Origin: Trypanosoma brucei gambiense DAL972
Taxonomy: Eukaryota > Euglenozoa > Kinetoplastea > Trypanosomatida > Trypanosomatidae
Length of the DNA stretch: 64,000 bases
Reading direction: 5' to 3'
Assembly: GCF_000210295.1 (NCBI RefSeq)
Contig: NC_026741.1
Coordinates: forward strand, 1,178,001 to 1,242,000
Below the pieces are notes generated by a model. That model saw nothing but the letters and a program-made list of their open reading frames with translations, was not told the origin of the DNA and did not search any database. The position numbers and the translations under genes were made by a program. This document shows positions 31,375 through 40,465 of this stretch, piece after piece (position 1 is the stretch's first letter; each line of letters opens with the position of its first letter).

Positions 31375-32242
31375 TTCAACGAAACTGACAGCAAAACAGA
31401 CACAAAATTGAGTACTAAGTTACCTGAACCTCCCGGTACTTTGGTTTTTTTTCTTTCTATTATCTAAAAACAAAGCCGAAGACCTGCCGGGCAGACGGGT
31501 GCGCGAAGAAAAAAAATGCCGCAACAACGAAGGATGTTTGCTTCAAAGGCTTCGCAAAAAAAAAAAAAACAACAAAGTTTCCAGTCTGCCTCCGAAGATG
31601 ATAATGACAGCAAGTTAAATAAACAAAAAGAGGTAAACTTCAACATGTGAAATAATAACCCTCGTGTGGCGTTTCACCACCGTTGGGATTCGTAACATCG
31701 TGGGAGGAGGGTACGCAGAAGTGATCCCCTCATTGTCCCGCAAAGCACCTAACGCAGCGGTAAAAAGGAAGTGCTTCGCAGCCATCAATACGCCGTAGCA
31801 CCACTGCTGCAGGGAACAAATAACATACTCCCCAACACACAGAGCCATACACATCATAAGTTTCCCCACCGATACCCACCACCTCTAACTGAAGCACTTT
31901 GGTGAAATTCACAAAACGAACCGTTCCCACCTGCCAGTCCACCTCATTAACACACCGGCCCCACTTCGCATTAATGCCTAACGCTGATCACCCAACCCAC
32001 GGAACAGAGATAAGTGAACAAACCCGTGTGTGGCCGTGTGAGCATCGCGTACACACAAGAATGGGCAACTAGTCGCTCCTGACACGGTAAGCAAAAAAAA
32101 AAACTCTATAGTGAACAAGCGCATGAGCTATTCGTGGTAACATTTCCACACAGCCGGCTATCCAACCCCTCAACATACATTACCATCACCGTACCGCTAT
32201 TATTTGTTTTCCTCCGAGCATCGCGCCACAACGTATGAACTG
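31375..32242. other. Intergenic spacer between PRP31-like gene and FLAM3
   Basis: Contains the FLAM3 5' flank, with poly-A on the plus strand at about 31557-31570 (poly-T on the coding strand), and the 3' flank of the PRP31-like gene. No further gene seen. Confidence 0.6.
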
Positions 32243-32959
32243 CTACAACCGAATTTGCATCAAGTCGTCATATTCTTCATCTCCATCGCGGGGGCGTTTC
32301 TTCGTCTCGACCGCCTTCGTTATACTCTTTAGCAACTGCGCTTGCAGATCACCCCGTTGAATAATTGACTGTAGTTGCTGATCTTCGCTGACACCCATCT
32401 TTACGTACGAAACGGCTCGTTCAAGAGGATTTGGGGCTTCCTGTTTCGCCTGCAGTTTGCGAAGCTCCTTCCACCCTCCACGCTTCTTTTTCACTTCTTC
32501 GCCGCGAACAAATACGTGTGGAACAGGAAGCGCCTGTGTGTCCGTAGAGCTCACCTTTCCTTCTGTCAGTAGCAGCTCGAAACTGTGCCGTAACTTCTCT
32601 AACTCCGCACCACCAAATGCACCATCTGGAGAACTGCCAGAGATATCAGTTTTCAGGGCAAGACAGCACTTGCGGGCAAATACAGCGATCCCTTTCCTAG
32701 CGGCCTGCAGGTCATCAACCCTCACGCACTCGTCACCAAAGAACTCCACAAACACGGGCGCCTCTGCAAGGTAACCGGCACGCAAGTGATGGCCGTTAGC
32801 TGAGGCTCCGTCCTCCTCCATGCCAATGTGCCGCAGTGCTGCGTCGGAAAGACGCGCCAACGCAGCAACACTACCCACCTTACGCATTAATTTATTTACT
32901 ACAGCGTCGCCCACCAGCATGCACAGATTTGGTACAGATGTAGGACTGTTCTCTGCCAT
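32243..32959 (-). CDS. Short PRP31-like Nop-domain protein
   Basis: A 238-residue protein that aligns by eye with the Nop domain and following segment of PRP31, the U4/U6 snRNP protein that binds the 15.5K-RNA complex. The N-terminal VPNLCMLVGDAVVNKLMRKV fits the start of the Nop core, AARKGIAVFARKCCLALKTD fits its second half, and KKKRGGWKELRKLQ fits the conserved Lys-Arg-Gly-Gly linker of PRP31. The usual N-terminal coiled coil is missing. The start at MAENSP is favoured because a long pyrimidine tract (plus-strand purines 33041-33072) and an AG at 33023-33024 give a 63-base 5' UTR; an upstream in-frame Met at 33196 would add 79 residues that run through the tract. It could be a diverged PRP31 or a paralogue. 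NOP56 and NOP58 fit less well because they lack the KKRGG segment. Confidence 0.65.
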   Translation of the reverse strand: MAENSPTSVPNLCMLVGDAVVNKLMRKVGSVAALARLSDAALRHIGMEEDGASANGHHLRAGYLAEAPVFVEFFGDECVRVDDLQAARKGIAVFARKCCLALKTDISGSSPDGAFGGAELEKLRHSFELLLTEGKVSSTDTQALPVPHVFVRGEEVKKKRGGWKELRKLQAKQEAPNPLERAVSYVKMGVSEDQQLQSIIQRGDLQAQLLKSITKAVETKKRPRDGDEEYDDLMQIRL

Positions 32960-33291
32960 CTGCTTCTCGTTCGATCTACCTATGAATCCTTCCAACACCC
33001 CAACAGTGCTCAACGTTGCCTTCTGCGCGAGCGCCCATTTAAAAGGAAAGGAAAGAGTAAGATAAACAAAAGTTGGTGCAGGCGAATAGGACATGGTAAG
33101 GTGGAAAGAGTCATAAGAAATGGCCGTATACATCGCAAAAAAAAAACACACACACACACAAAATACGTCTCGATGCGCTCTGCGGCCCAACAACAACCAG
33201 CGTTAATTAGTGTGGACGGGTACACCGCTTCCTTCCGCGGAAGCTCGACGTGCAGATCCTCCGAAATGGAAATACGCTGAAGCGACAATAA
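32960..33291. other. Intergenic spacer with trans-splice signals
   Basis: Plus-strand purine tract 33041-33072 and an A run plus CA tract around 33137-33160 read as coding-strand pyrimidine tracts for the PRP31-like gene. The rest is the 3' flank of the WD40 gene. Confidence 0.55.
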
Positions 33292-34548
33292 CTAGGTACC
33301 CTTCCTCACGTCGTAGCGGTGTCGCGGTGCCTTTTTTTTTTTTATTCCACGCACCCCACACTCAGCCTTAAGTTGCTCCACAAGTTCATCACACTCTCCC
33401 TGAAGCCGCCGTTCACGCTCCTCCTCGCACCCCAATCGTCCATATGCCGCTGACGACAGTGGAAGCGCTGAGCGCACGTTTGCCGTCCACTTCACCGTCT
33501 GCGTGGGTGGACACTGCCCGACACGGACACAAGCAGATCCCCACGTACTCCAACCATCGCTAGCGCGGGAAAAAAGTGAATTGCCTTTCTCCTTAGTCTG
33601 CAACACCTCTTCCACTCGAATACGCAAACGAGAACACGAAACGGAAACCCCTTGTCTCGGATTTTGCTGCGATTGAACTAGCTGAGGTTTCTTCAACCGC
33701 CTAAAGTTGGAGGAAAGCCAAAAGTTTGCAGCATCGTGTCTCCATGTTGCGATCGCGCCATCGTCCAAGTTGCGATCCCGTGATTGAAAAATGGCGGTGA
33801 GACCGTTCTCGTCTACATGAAGAGCAGCAATGAACAGGTCGCTCGGTGACTCACTCGTGTGCCCTTCTCCACTGTCTTCCGTCTCAGCGCTGGCAGCAGC
33901 TTCCGTATTCCATGCGTAACGCCGCATCCAAAATGGTTCTTCCCGCTGCAACAACGGTTCAAGGGGGCGATCGTTATCATACAAATCCACACGTGCCAAC
34001 TGTGTGCCGCCGACGTAACACATAGTTTCATCAGGCGCAAGGGCTAGGCAACGTACAGGGAAACCAACGCGTACTTCACAAAGAAGTGTGCAAGACGAAG
34101 TATCGAAAATAATGATGTGCCCCCCAACGCTGCATGTCGCCAGCCACGAACCGGTTGAGAAGAAGGCCATGCACGTTACCGCTAGCGTATGTCCATGCAG
34201 GCGGACCGCCCGCCCGTTCGTATTTGTAATCATACTACTGATCGGCTGGATGGCGGGTGTTGCGTCGTGCCCGGCAGAGGCAACAAGATACGCCGAGGAA
34301 GCAGCTAGGCAGTGGACCGGACCGTAGTGTAGAGCGCGGGCGTACACGCAATCACAGGTAATATTTTCAGAGTCGGAAGGTGTAGCAGAGCCAATAAAAG
34401 CGTCACCGTCTATATATGCAAAGGCCAACACACTCCCTGCGTCAGTGCCCACCACGACAGTGCAATTGACTGTCAACAAAGCGGTAACATAGGCACCTTC
34501 GTATAGACTAGCACCAAAGGCGTCTCCTACACCTAGCGTTGTCATCAC
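33292..34548 (-). CDS. WD40 protein, Ipi3/WDR18-like
   Basis: A 418-residue WD40-repeat protein. Recognisable blades include residues around GPVHCLAASSAYLVASAGHD, then GHTLAVTCMAFFSTGSWLAT followed by IIIFDTSSCTLLCEV and a PVRCLALAP blade. The pattern of a His-rich loop before the VTCMAF blade, a GG in the following blade and a C-terminal charged helix (EEERERRLQGECDELVEQL) resembles Ipi3/WDR18, a subunit of the Rix1 complex that acts on 60S pre-ribosomes. The C-terminus is very basic (KKKKAPRHR), which fits a nucleolar protein. The assignment is by eye and other WD40 families are possible. It lies between prohibitin and the PRP31-like gene. Confidence 0.6.
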   Translation of the reverse strand: MMTTLGVGDAFGASLYEGAYVTALLTVNCTVVVGTDAGSVLAFAYIDGDAFIGSATPSDSENITCDCVYARALHYGPVHCLAASSAYLVASAGHDATPAIQPISSMITNTNGRAVRLHGHTLAVTCMAFFSTGSWLATCSVGGHIIIFDTSSCTLLCEVRVGFPVRCLALAPDETMCYVGGTQLARVDLYDNDRPLEPLLQREEPFWMRRYAWNTEAAASAETEDSGEGHTSESPSDLFIAALHVDENGLTAIFQSRDRNLDDGAIATWRHDAANFWLSSNFRRLKKPQLVQSQQNPRQGVSVSCSRLRIRVEEVLQTKEKGNSLFSRASDGWSTWGSACVRVGQCPPTQTVKWTANVRSALPLSSAAYGRLGCEEERERRLQGECDELVEQLKAECGVRGIKKKKAPRHRYDVRKGT

Positions 34549-35001
34549 TGCCGACCGACCACACTTTTCTTCCCCGTTCTCAATATTGTGATGAAAATAA
34601 CGTTGGAAAGGATGTAGCAGAGGAAAAGGTTATACGCTAAAGAAATGTGAGGGACGTAAACGGAGAATAGTAAGGAATATACCAGGCAGAACAAGGCGAC
34701 CAACCAACACGTCGCGTTACCTCGTGGGATTACCCTCTCCCCGGATGTTTAGTCGAGCACAAGCACCGCAGACGCTTTCCCTTTAGCACCGTTCACAACA
34801 AGAGAGGGCGTACCCGCTCCTCCGTCGCGCGTGTAAATATGCACAGTCTTAAGTAACGAAGAAAATGGAGAAAATGCGGACGATACTTTAATAGTACTCA
34901 GTAAGCTCCACCACAGACGAAGGGAACGGCGTTTCACCCGCCCACCCACACGCACACACCTTGTTTCCGTTCAATCTTATTATTTAATCCCTTCCTTCTG
35001 T
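34549..35001. other. Intergenic spacer between prohibitin and WD40 gene
   Basis: Plus-strand purine stretches at about 34598-34630 would serve as the pyrimidine tract for the WD40 gene. No gene seen. Confidence 0.55.
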
Positions 35002-35835
35002 TCAATGTGCCTGCTCAGATGCCTGATGGCTCTTCATGTGGAGAAGCATATTACTCCCCCCTGGAAGGAAGGTTACGTTTCGCATTGGTATGAGCTTTGA
35101 TGCTATGTCCACAGCCGCTTCAATTCTTCGCAGCTCCAACAGTCCCCCTCCCGAGCGTTGAATGGCTTCCGAGATCAGGCGGGCAGACTCCGCCTCACCT
35201 TCGGCGCGAACAACAGCGGCACGCCTCTTTTGCTCATTCTCTAGCACAACGTAACGGAATCTCTCTGCCTCCTGCTGTGCAACCTGTTTCTGCTCTACAG
35301 CCACCATGAATTCCTTACCGAACTGAATATCCACAAGCGATAAGTCTTCCAGTACAAGGCCGAATTGTGATACTTTGCTCTGCATCAGCTGGTATATGCG
35401 CGCGGACACGACGTCGCGCTTCTGAATCAGTTCCTCGGCCTTGTACTCGGCCACAACTGCTTTGAGAATTTCGTTGCTGATAGAAGGAAGAATACGTTCG
35501 TCATAATCCATGCCGAACTCACGGTATATCTGTGGCAACCGATCCGTCTGCGGACGGAAGAGTACACGAAGACTTATGTTCACCATCTGAAGATCTTTTG
35601 TGCCGGTCATGGTCTTCAGCACACGAGGCCGAATGCGAATATTAAATACCTTGATTTCATCGAGCCCTAAGATACGGCACTGCAAACCCTCGCCATACAC
35701 GGAGTCCTTCAGACCAGTGATCCTATTGTAGAGAATGGCAGCTTCACCAGGATATACGACAAAGCAGCAGCTGTAGAATCCAGCAGAGGCAGCTGTAACT
35801 CCAAGCATAAACCGCTGGACAAATCTGAAGCTCAT
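35002..35835 (-). CDS. PHB1: Prohibitin 1
   Basis: A 277-residue prohibitin with an N-terminal hydrophobic anchor (residues ~10-30) and a PHB/SPFH domain. The segment TGTKDLQMVNISLRVLFRP is very close to the PHB1 consensus, followed by DYDERILPSISNEILKAVVA, the FGKEFMVAVEQKQVAQQEAE helix and the LPGGSNMLL tail. Prohibitins form ring complexes of PHB1 and PHB2 in the inner mitochondrial membrane and support cristae, protease regulation and mitochondrial integrity. Length matches PHB1 orthologues. The start is the only Met before the anchor. The PHB2 partner is not in this window. Confidence 0.93.
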   Translation of the reverse strand: MSFRFVQRFMLGVTAASAGFYSCCFVVYPGEAAILYNRITGLKDSVYGEGLQCRILGLDEIKVFNIRIRPRVLKTMTGTKDLQMVNISLRVLFRPQTDRLPQIYREFGMDYDERILPSISNEILKAVVAEYKAEELIQKRDVVSARIYQLMQSKVSQFGLVLEDLSLVDIQFGKEFMVAVEQKQVAQQEAERFRYVVLENEQKRRAAVVRAEGEAESARLISEAIQRSGGGLLELRRIEAAVDIASKLIPMRNVTFLPGGSNMLLHMKSHQASEQAH

Positions 35836-36402
35836 AATTCCCTCTTATGTAAGTGCCTCTTTCTCTTAGCTCTTAACTAACGAATGTACATGGCCAAAAA
35901 GGTGAAGAGGCATTCGCGGGAGTGCATGAGGCGGAACCACAGCAAAGTTGCAGCTTAAACATTAGAGACACTTCTTTACCACATGCACGTACACGAGACA
36001 ACATTAACTTTGTTTCCTTCCTATCCTAAAGCAAAAGTGGATTCCGCAGAAACGTTCACACCAACGCGTCAACGTGACCACATAGGCCACATCAAATTTG
36101 CTTAGCGACAGGTCACACGACCGCACTCCCCTGTACCTAGCGGGCCATCGCTTACACACTCTGTTTCCCCTGCTTATTTGCGTTCGACTTATTCTCTCTT
36201 GTCCCGACGTCGTTTACGTTATCGTGCACTGGTGTTATTTAAACTTTGTCTCTTCCTTATGCATTAGTGAAAGCAGGTGAATTACTCTCCTCCATCTTTA
36301 ATCGCGCTGCGGCCCCTTCACCCACTCTGACGGCGAGACGCCACCAGAGGTGCTGCCAACAACGAACTTCACCCTTCTTACGCTGTTCCCTATCCGCTCA
36401 CA
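35836..36402. other. Intergenic spacer between eIF4G3 and prohibitin
   Basis: No gene seen. The plus-strand purine stretch near 35890-35935 is the best candidate for the prohibitin pyrimidine tract. Confidence 0.5.
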
Positions 36403-38271
36403 TCAAGTCAAGGTCCCCTTCCCAACTGTAGCCTTCCTGAAAGCATCTTTTACTTCAGCGTCAACCTCTCCTCCGGGAGTCCCAAGCCACTCATGCAGTG
36501 TTGCGTCGTCCACGAGACCGTTAGCGTGCAATGAGGAAATGATGTGCCCGGTAATCTGTGCCCTCCCAAGTTTCGTCATTGTTACCAACGACTGCACCAC
36601 AGGCAATGAAAATATGGCATCCTCTTTCTTCTCAGGAGGAGGTATTTTGCCCCAGAACTCCATCAAAGTGCTGAGAGACATTTCATCTGGGTCACGCAGC
36701 ATACCATACGCCGTGCATAGAACTCGCACCGCGTCGTAGTACACGTCCGTCTTCACATCGTCGCCAGAAGTGAACCTCAGCATGTTGGCGAAGCGTTCGC
36801 TAAACTTCGGTACATCCTCAAGTATTCCCTCTTCAATGGCTGAGGAAAGAGCGGCGGCAAACCCGTTAAACACCTGATCATCCTCCAAAAACAGGCCGAT
36901 AACCATAAGTCTGCTGGCTTCACACTGAGCATCCTTCCTCGTCGTCATACAGGCCTCCCGCACCACCTGGGCCGCCACTGCCGTGGGAAGGTCCATGTCA
37001 GGTATCGGTCGGGCCCCACAATCACGGAATTCCTCCTGCCAATTGGGCAGGCACCCGGTTCTGTAGCCACTTAGCCACTCCTGAAAAAGCGAACGTACAC
37101 GTTCCTCAAAAGCCACAGACTCCGTAACGGTCATCTCGTGATCATCACACGCCACTATCTCCGACTTCACAACATCTCGCCAAGCACGCGACTTCAATCC
37201 CTCTCGCGCATCTTTTCCCACCGTTGAAGCCGCTGCTCGCTGGCCCAGTGCAGAGTCACACGGACCCGCACCCTTCCCTTTCTTCGATCCGCTACTGCTT
37301 GCGTTACTCGAGTTCGGCGTCGTTGAGGGACGCACAGCCCTGTCAGAGGCACGAGGTGGTTCTTTCTGTGTCGCAGCGGACGTTTTCGGCATTACAGTCT
37401 CGCGCGACTCCCAGTTACGATCACGCCGTAACTCTATGAGGTCCAACATTTTGAAGCATATGCGAGGAGGGTAAATCTTCTGGTCTTTTAGGCCCTCCAG
37501 AACCTTAAAATAGGCATCCAATTTCGGTCGGAGTTCAGCGATGGAGTCAAGGCTCTTGCCAACAATAGTGAAGAGCACCGTGAGAAACTCGAGGTCTTCG
37601 CTCGCCGGGTAACCCCCTTTTTCAGGTTGCATAATGATGTTGATAATATCCATCATTGTACTGTGTGAAAGAACTTTGTGCAGGAAGAGCTCTCCAATGA
37701 ATCGCATGTTTGCTACCTTGCGTCTCATGAAGGACGACCTTTGCTGCTCCACCTCCTCTTCAGAGAGTCCCTCCGATGAAGGAACATTCCGGCGGTTTTG
37801 AAACTCCGTCTGCGCGATCCCGACAACGGCATTGCGCAACTTTGACAGTCTCTTGCCCTCCTTCTGTTTCTGTACGACGTTGAGACTTACTTCATATTCC
37901 GCAAGCTTGTAGCACAGACCTGCATAGACGTTACTGTTTTCAGGCTCCCCTAGCGCTTTATTAAAGATAATCGAAACCGTCTTCTTAAGCATCTCGTCTG
38001 AAGAAAATATGGTATTTGTCTGAAGTTGCGAGACTATCTCGTTAAAATTAGCCGCACTCAGCTTATTTAATGACCCGTAGACGAGGCGCTCGACCCACTC
38101 AGCTGTGGTTTTTGCCGATCCACGCGCGGCCCATGCGTTGGGTCCACGCACCAGTTTCGTCTGTGTTTGCTTCTTTCTGCGGCAAGCCTCCTCAAGTGAA
38201 AAGCCGGGGTACGGTGGCTCCGGGTAGAGCGACCGCAGTTCGAGAATTTGGTCGATGGTGTAGACGTGCAT
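36403..38271 (-). CDS. EIF4G3: Translation initiation factor eIF4G3 (MIF4G domain)
   Basis: A 622-residue eIF4G-type scaffold. The N-terminus has a tyrosine-based motif, YTIDQIL at residues 4-10, that fits the eIF4E-binding pattern Y-x4-L-hydrophobic with Ile in place of Leu. The MIF4G HEAT-repeat domain follows at ~60-290 (for example EWVERLVYGSLNKLSAANF and LYKLAE-like helices, RFIGELFLHKVLSHSTMMDI). A Ser/Pro/Lys linker leads to a second helical region (~385-620). This is the organisation of trypanosomatid eIF4G3, a small eIF4G that pairs with eIF4E4 and eIF4A1 in the main cap-dependent initiation complex. The short N-terminal extension before the eIF4E motif supports the chosen start. It stands directly downstream of U1-70K. 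Confidence 0.9.
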   Translation of the reverse strand: MHVYTIDQILELRSLYPEPPYPGFSLEEACRRKKQTQTKLVRGPNAWAARGSAKTTAEWVERLVYGSLNKLSAANFNEIVSQLQTNTIFSSDEMLKKTVSIIFNKALGEPENSNVYAGLCYKLAEYEVSLNVVQKQKEGKRLSKLRNAVVGIAQTEFQNRRNVPSSEGLSEEEVEQQRSSFMRRKVANMRFIGELFLHKVLSHSTMMDIINIIMQPEKGGYPASEDLEFLTVLFTIVGKSLDSIAELRPKLDAYFKVLEGLKDQKIYPPRICFKMLDLIELRRDRNWESRETVMPKTSAATQKEPPRASDRAVRPSTTPNSSNASSSGSKKGKGAGPCDSALGQRAAASTVGKDAREGLKSRAWRDVVKSEIVACDDHEMTVTESVAFEERVRSLFQEWLSGYRTGCLPNWQEEFRDCGARPIPDMDLPTAVAAQVVREACMTTRKDAQCEASRLMVIGLFLEDDQVFNGFAAALSSAIEEGILEDVPKFSERFANMLRFTSGDDVKTDVYYDAVRVLCTAYGMLRDPDEMSLSTLMEFWGKIPPPEKKEDAIFSLPVVQSLVTMTKLGRAQITGHIISSLHANGLVDDATLHEWLGTPGGEVDAEVKDAFRKATVGKGTLT

Positions 38272-38874
38272 TGATCACCAGCTTCTCCAACCTTTCCTTC
38301 GACGTTATCGGAGATGGTCCTCACTCCCGCTCTGGCGTACTCCCCTCCCCACCCTCTAACACCCAAAGCCTGCCGGCTCCACAAACGCCGGTGCTGAGGC
38401 ACCCTCAAACACACCCAACTCTGTTTAATAGAGCCGGTGGCGGGTCTCTCTGTCAATAAGGTGTAAAGTAGTGAGGGAAAAAATATATACACACGTACTA
38501 CTTTGGTTCGCTGTAACCTCCTTTTTGACCCGTAAATAGGCTAAAAAGAAACAAAGCATAGGTTGGGGCGTAGGCGAATAAGCAAAGTTAACTCGAAGGG
38601 TGGAAACACACAAAGGTTTAAAATAACTAAGAAATTCTGTAATACAGGAATGTTGTTGTCTCCGGAGCTTTCTTGTGAGTGCTGCCAAACAGTTAGCGCC
38701 GTAGTGGCACACACACACACACAGACAAAATAGTTACTGTGACGTGGTATTCAAACCATCGGCATATGGAAGGAACACAAATGCTAACTGGCAAGCACGT
38801 GTGTCCAATACCAGTGTATGTGGTAAAGATGAACAAAAGGTTGTAGGAGGGAGGGAAACGGCAGCACCGAGGGA
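38272..38874. other. Intergenic spacer between U1-70K and eIF4G3
   Basis: No gene seen. Purine-rich plus-strand segments at about 38460-38485 may be the eIF4G3 splice tract, and a CA tract lies at 38706-38722. Confidence 0.5.
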
Positions 38875-39711
38875 TCACGTAATACTCATGATATCATCCA
38901 GAAGGATGTCCACATCATCACGGTGTCTCAGTTCACCTCCTGATGGCTCCGGCTTAGTTGGAGCCTCCCTTGATCGATCTTGTTGCCGTTCGGTCTCATT
39001 GCGCTGGCGCTTGCCAATTGGCGTGTCTCCAGACGGCAAAACGGGGGAATTGATCGACGTCCCCTGCAATTTCACAGCTTTTGCAATGCGTTTCGGCAGA
39101 AACTCAGGTTCCTGCCGCCCTCGCTCCACGTCGATCACAACACTCCGACCGTGAAGCCGCCTCTTTCCACTACTTGCAACTGCTCTCTGCACATCCGCCT
39201 CCCGTCCAAACTGCACAAAGCCATACCGTCGGCTGTGACCATTACGGTCAAAAATTAGACGAGTGCTGACCACACGACCAAACTGCTCGCTGAAGATGCG
39301 GATATCCTCCTCCACCGTTTTGGCGTGCAACCCCGACATCACAACTGTGCACCGCGGGTCCGAGCATATATTCAAATCTGTATACGGATTGCGGCGATTC
39401 ATCTCCGACTTCATCTGCTCCAACCAGGCCGAACGCTTAGGGTCAGATTTCTCTGCTGCTGCAACGGGCCACGCATTCATTGACGACGACGAAACCACAG
39501 GCGGTCGCTCAGCGGCAACAAGCTCCAGTGCCCGCTTGTGAAATATATGGACCGGACTCGAAGCTATTGGCTCACGACGTCGGCGGCACTGGGGGACAAA
39601 CGGTGGGGGTGGCCTGCTCTGAAAAAAAGCCGCCTTCCATCGCATGTGCTCCTCGACCCTCCGCTGGGCATTTTTTTTGTGGACCAGGTCTTCCTCACCA
39701 GGGGTCTGCAT
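38875..39711 (-). CDS. U1-70K: U1 snRNP 70-kDa protein (U1-70K)
   Basis: A 278-residue RNA-binding protein. An N-terminal region with FFQSRPPPPFVP resembles the proline motif of U1-70K. One RRM lies at ~118-197, with RNP2 as CTVVMSGL (121-128) and RNP1 as RRYGFVQF (161-168). It ends in VVIDVERGR followed by basic residues, the hallmark of U1-70K just after its RRM. The C-terminus is short, without a long Arg-Asp/Glu repeat. It binds U1 snRNA stem-loop I. Trypanosomes have only a few cis-introns but keep U1 snRNP for them. The start is the first Met and the upstream flank is A-rich on the plus strand. Confidence 0.9.
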   Translation of the reverse strand: MQTPGEEDLVHKKNAQRRVEEHMRWKAAFFQSRPPPPFVPQCRRRREPIASSPVHIFHKRALELVAAERPPVVSSSSMNAWPVAAAEKSDPKRSAWLEQMKSEMNRRNPYTDLNICSDPRCTVVMSGLHAKTVEEDIRIFSEQFGRVVSTRLIFDRNGHSRRYGFVQFGREADVQRAVASSGKRRLHGRSVVIDVERGRQEPEFLPKRIAKAVKLQGTSINSPVLPSGDTPIGKRQRNETERQQDRSREAPTKPEPSGGELRHRDDVDILLDDIMSIT

Positions 39712-40465
39712 CTAATAGTTAATGGTGTCAAAAGATAGAAGAGAGCACAGAGGGGTGGTGAAAACATACCGGCAGAGAAATAAGGTTAAGGAATTCAACG
39801 TTGAGTGACTATCTTCGAGAGTCAAGCGAAAGTATATGTTACAACATTGCTGACCAAAAGTTAATTTCCCGGAAAAAAAAAATGATTTACCTGGGCAAGT
39901 TGTGTCCCTTTTTCCCCTCCCTTTATCCAATCAAATCCCCTCATTCTGTTTAAGAACAGGAGAAGCAAATCCCCGCGGGGATGGGGAATCGGACTATCTC
40001 GACCGAGGTCACTCGCTAACCACTCTAGTAACATATAATATTTTTTTCGTACCACACCGTTATGCGTTACTGAGACGGGAGAACATGCGGAGTTTTCTTT
40101 CAATCACTACTCGTGTGATGGAGAGCAAACGTAAATGAGCACAATATTTAATAGCAAAATTACTGCAAACGATTTTTGGACAACGCCAAAGGCAAGAAGA
40201 AAGCGTTCAAAAGGAAAAAATCAAAAAACAAGACAAGAGACTAAATTAAGGGTGCAGGTAATTCAAAAATATCCAGTGGTGAGTCCACCTCGTATACACG
40301 CTCACCGTTCTACTAGCGACATTTGGGGAACTTTTATTTCTATGGACGAAGACGCATCGCCCACAGCGCCCGACGCAACACAGCAGAGCCTGTTGTGGAA
40401 TGTAAAATTAGCAATAAACACTGATATTAAGTGAAGGAGAAGTGCAAATTAAAAGAAGATATTTT
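39712..40465. other. Intergenic spacer between kinesin and U1-70K
   Basis: Mostly untranslated flanks. A 99-codon frame on the plus strand (40135-40434) looks protein-like in composition but is antisense to the cluster and has no homologue I know, so I do not call it. An A run at 39873-39881 (T on the coding strand) is one possible splice tract. Confidence 0.5.

Noticed and set aside
40135..40434. 99-codon plus-strand frame between kinesin and U1-70K
   Set aside because: Ordinary-looking composition, but antisense to the transcription unit, in flank DNA, with no known relative.
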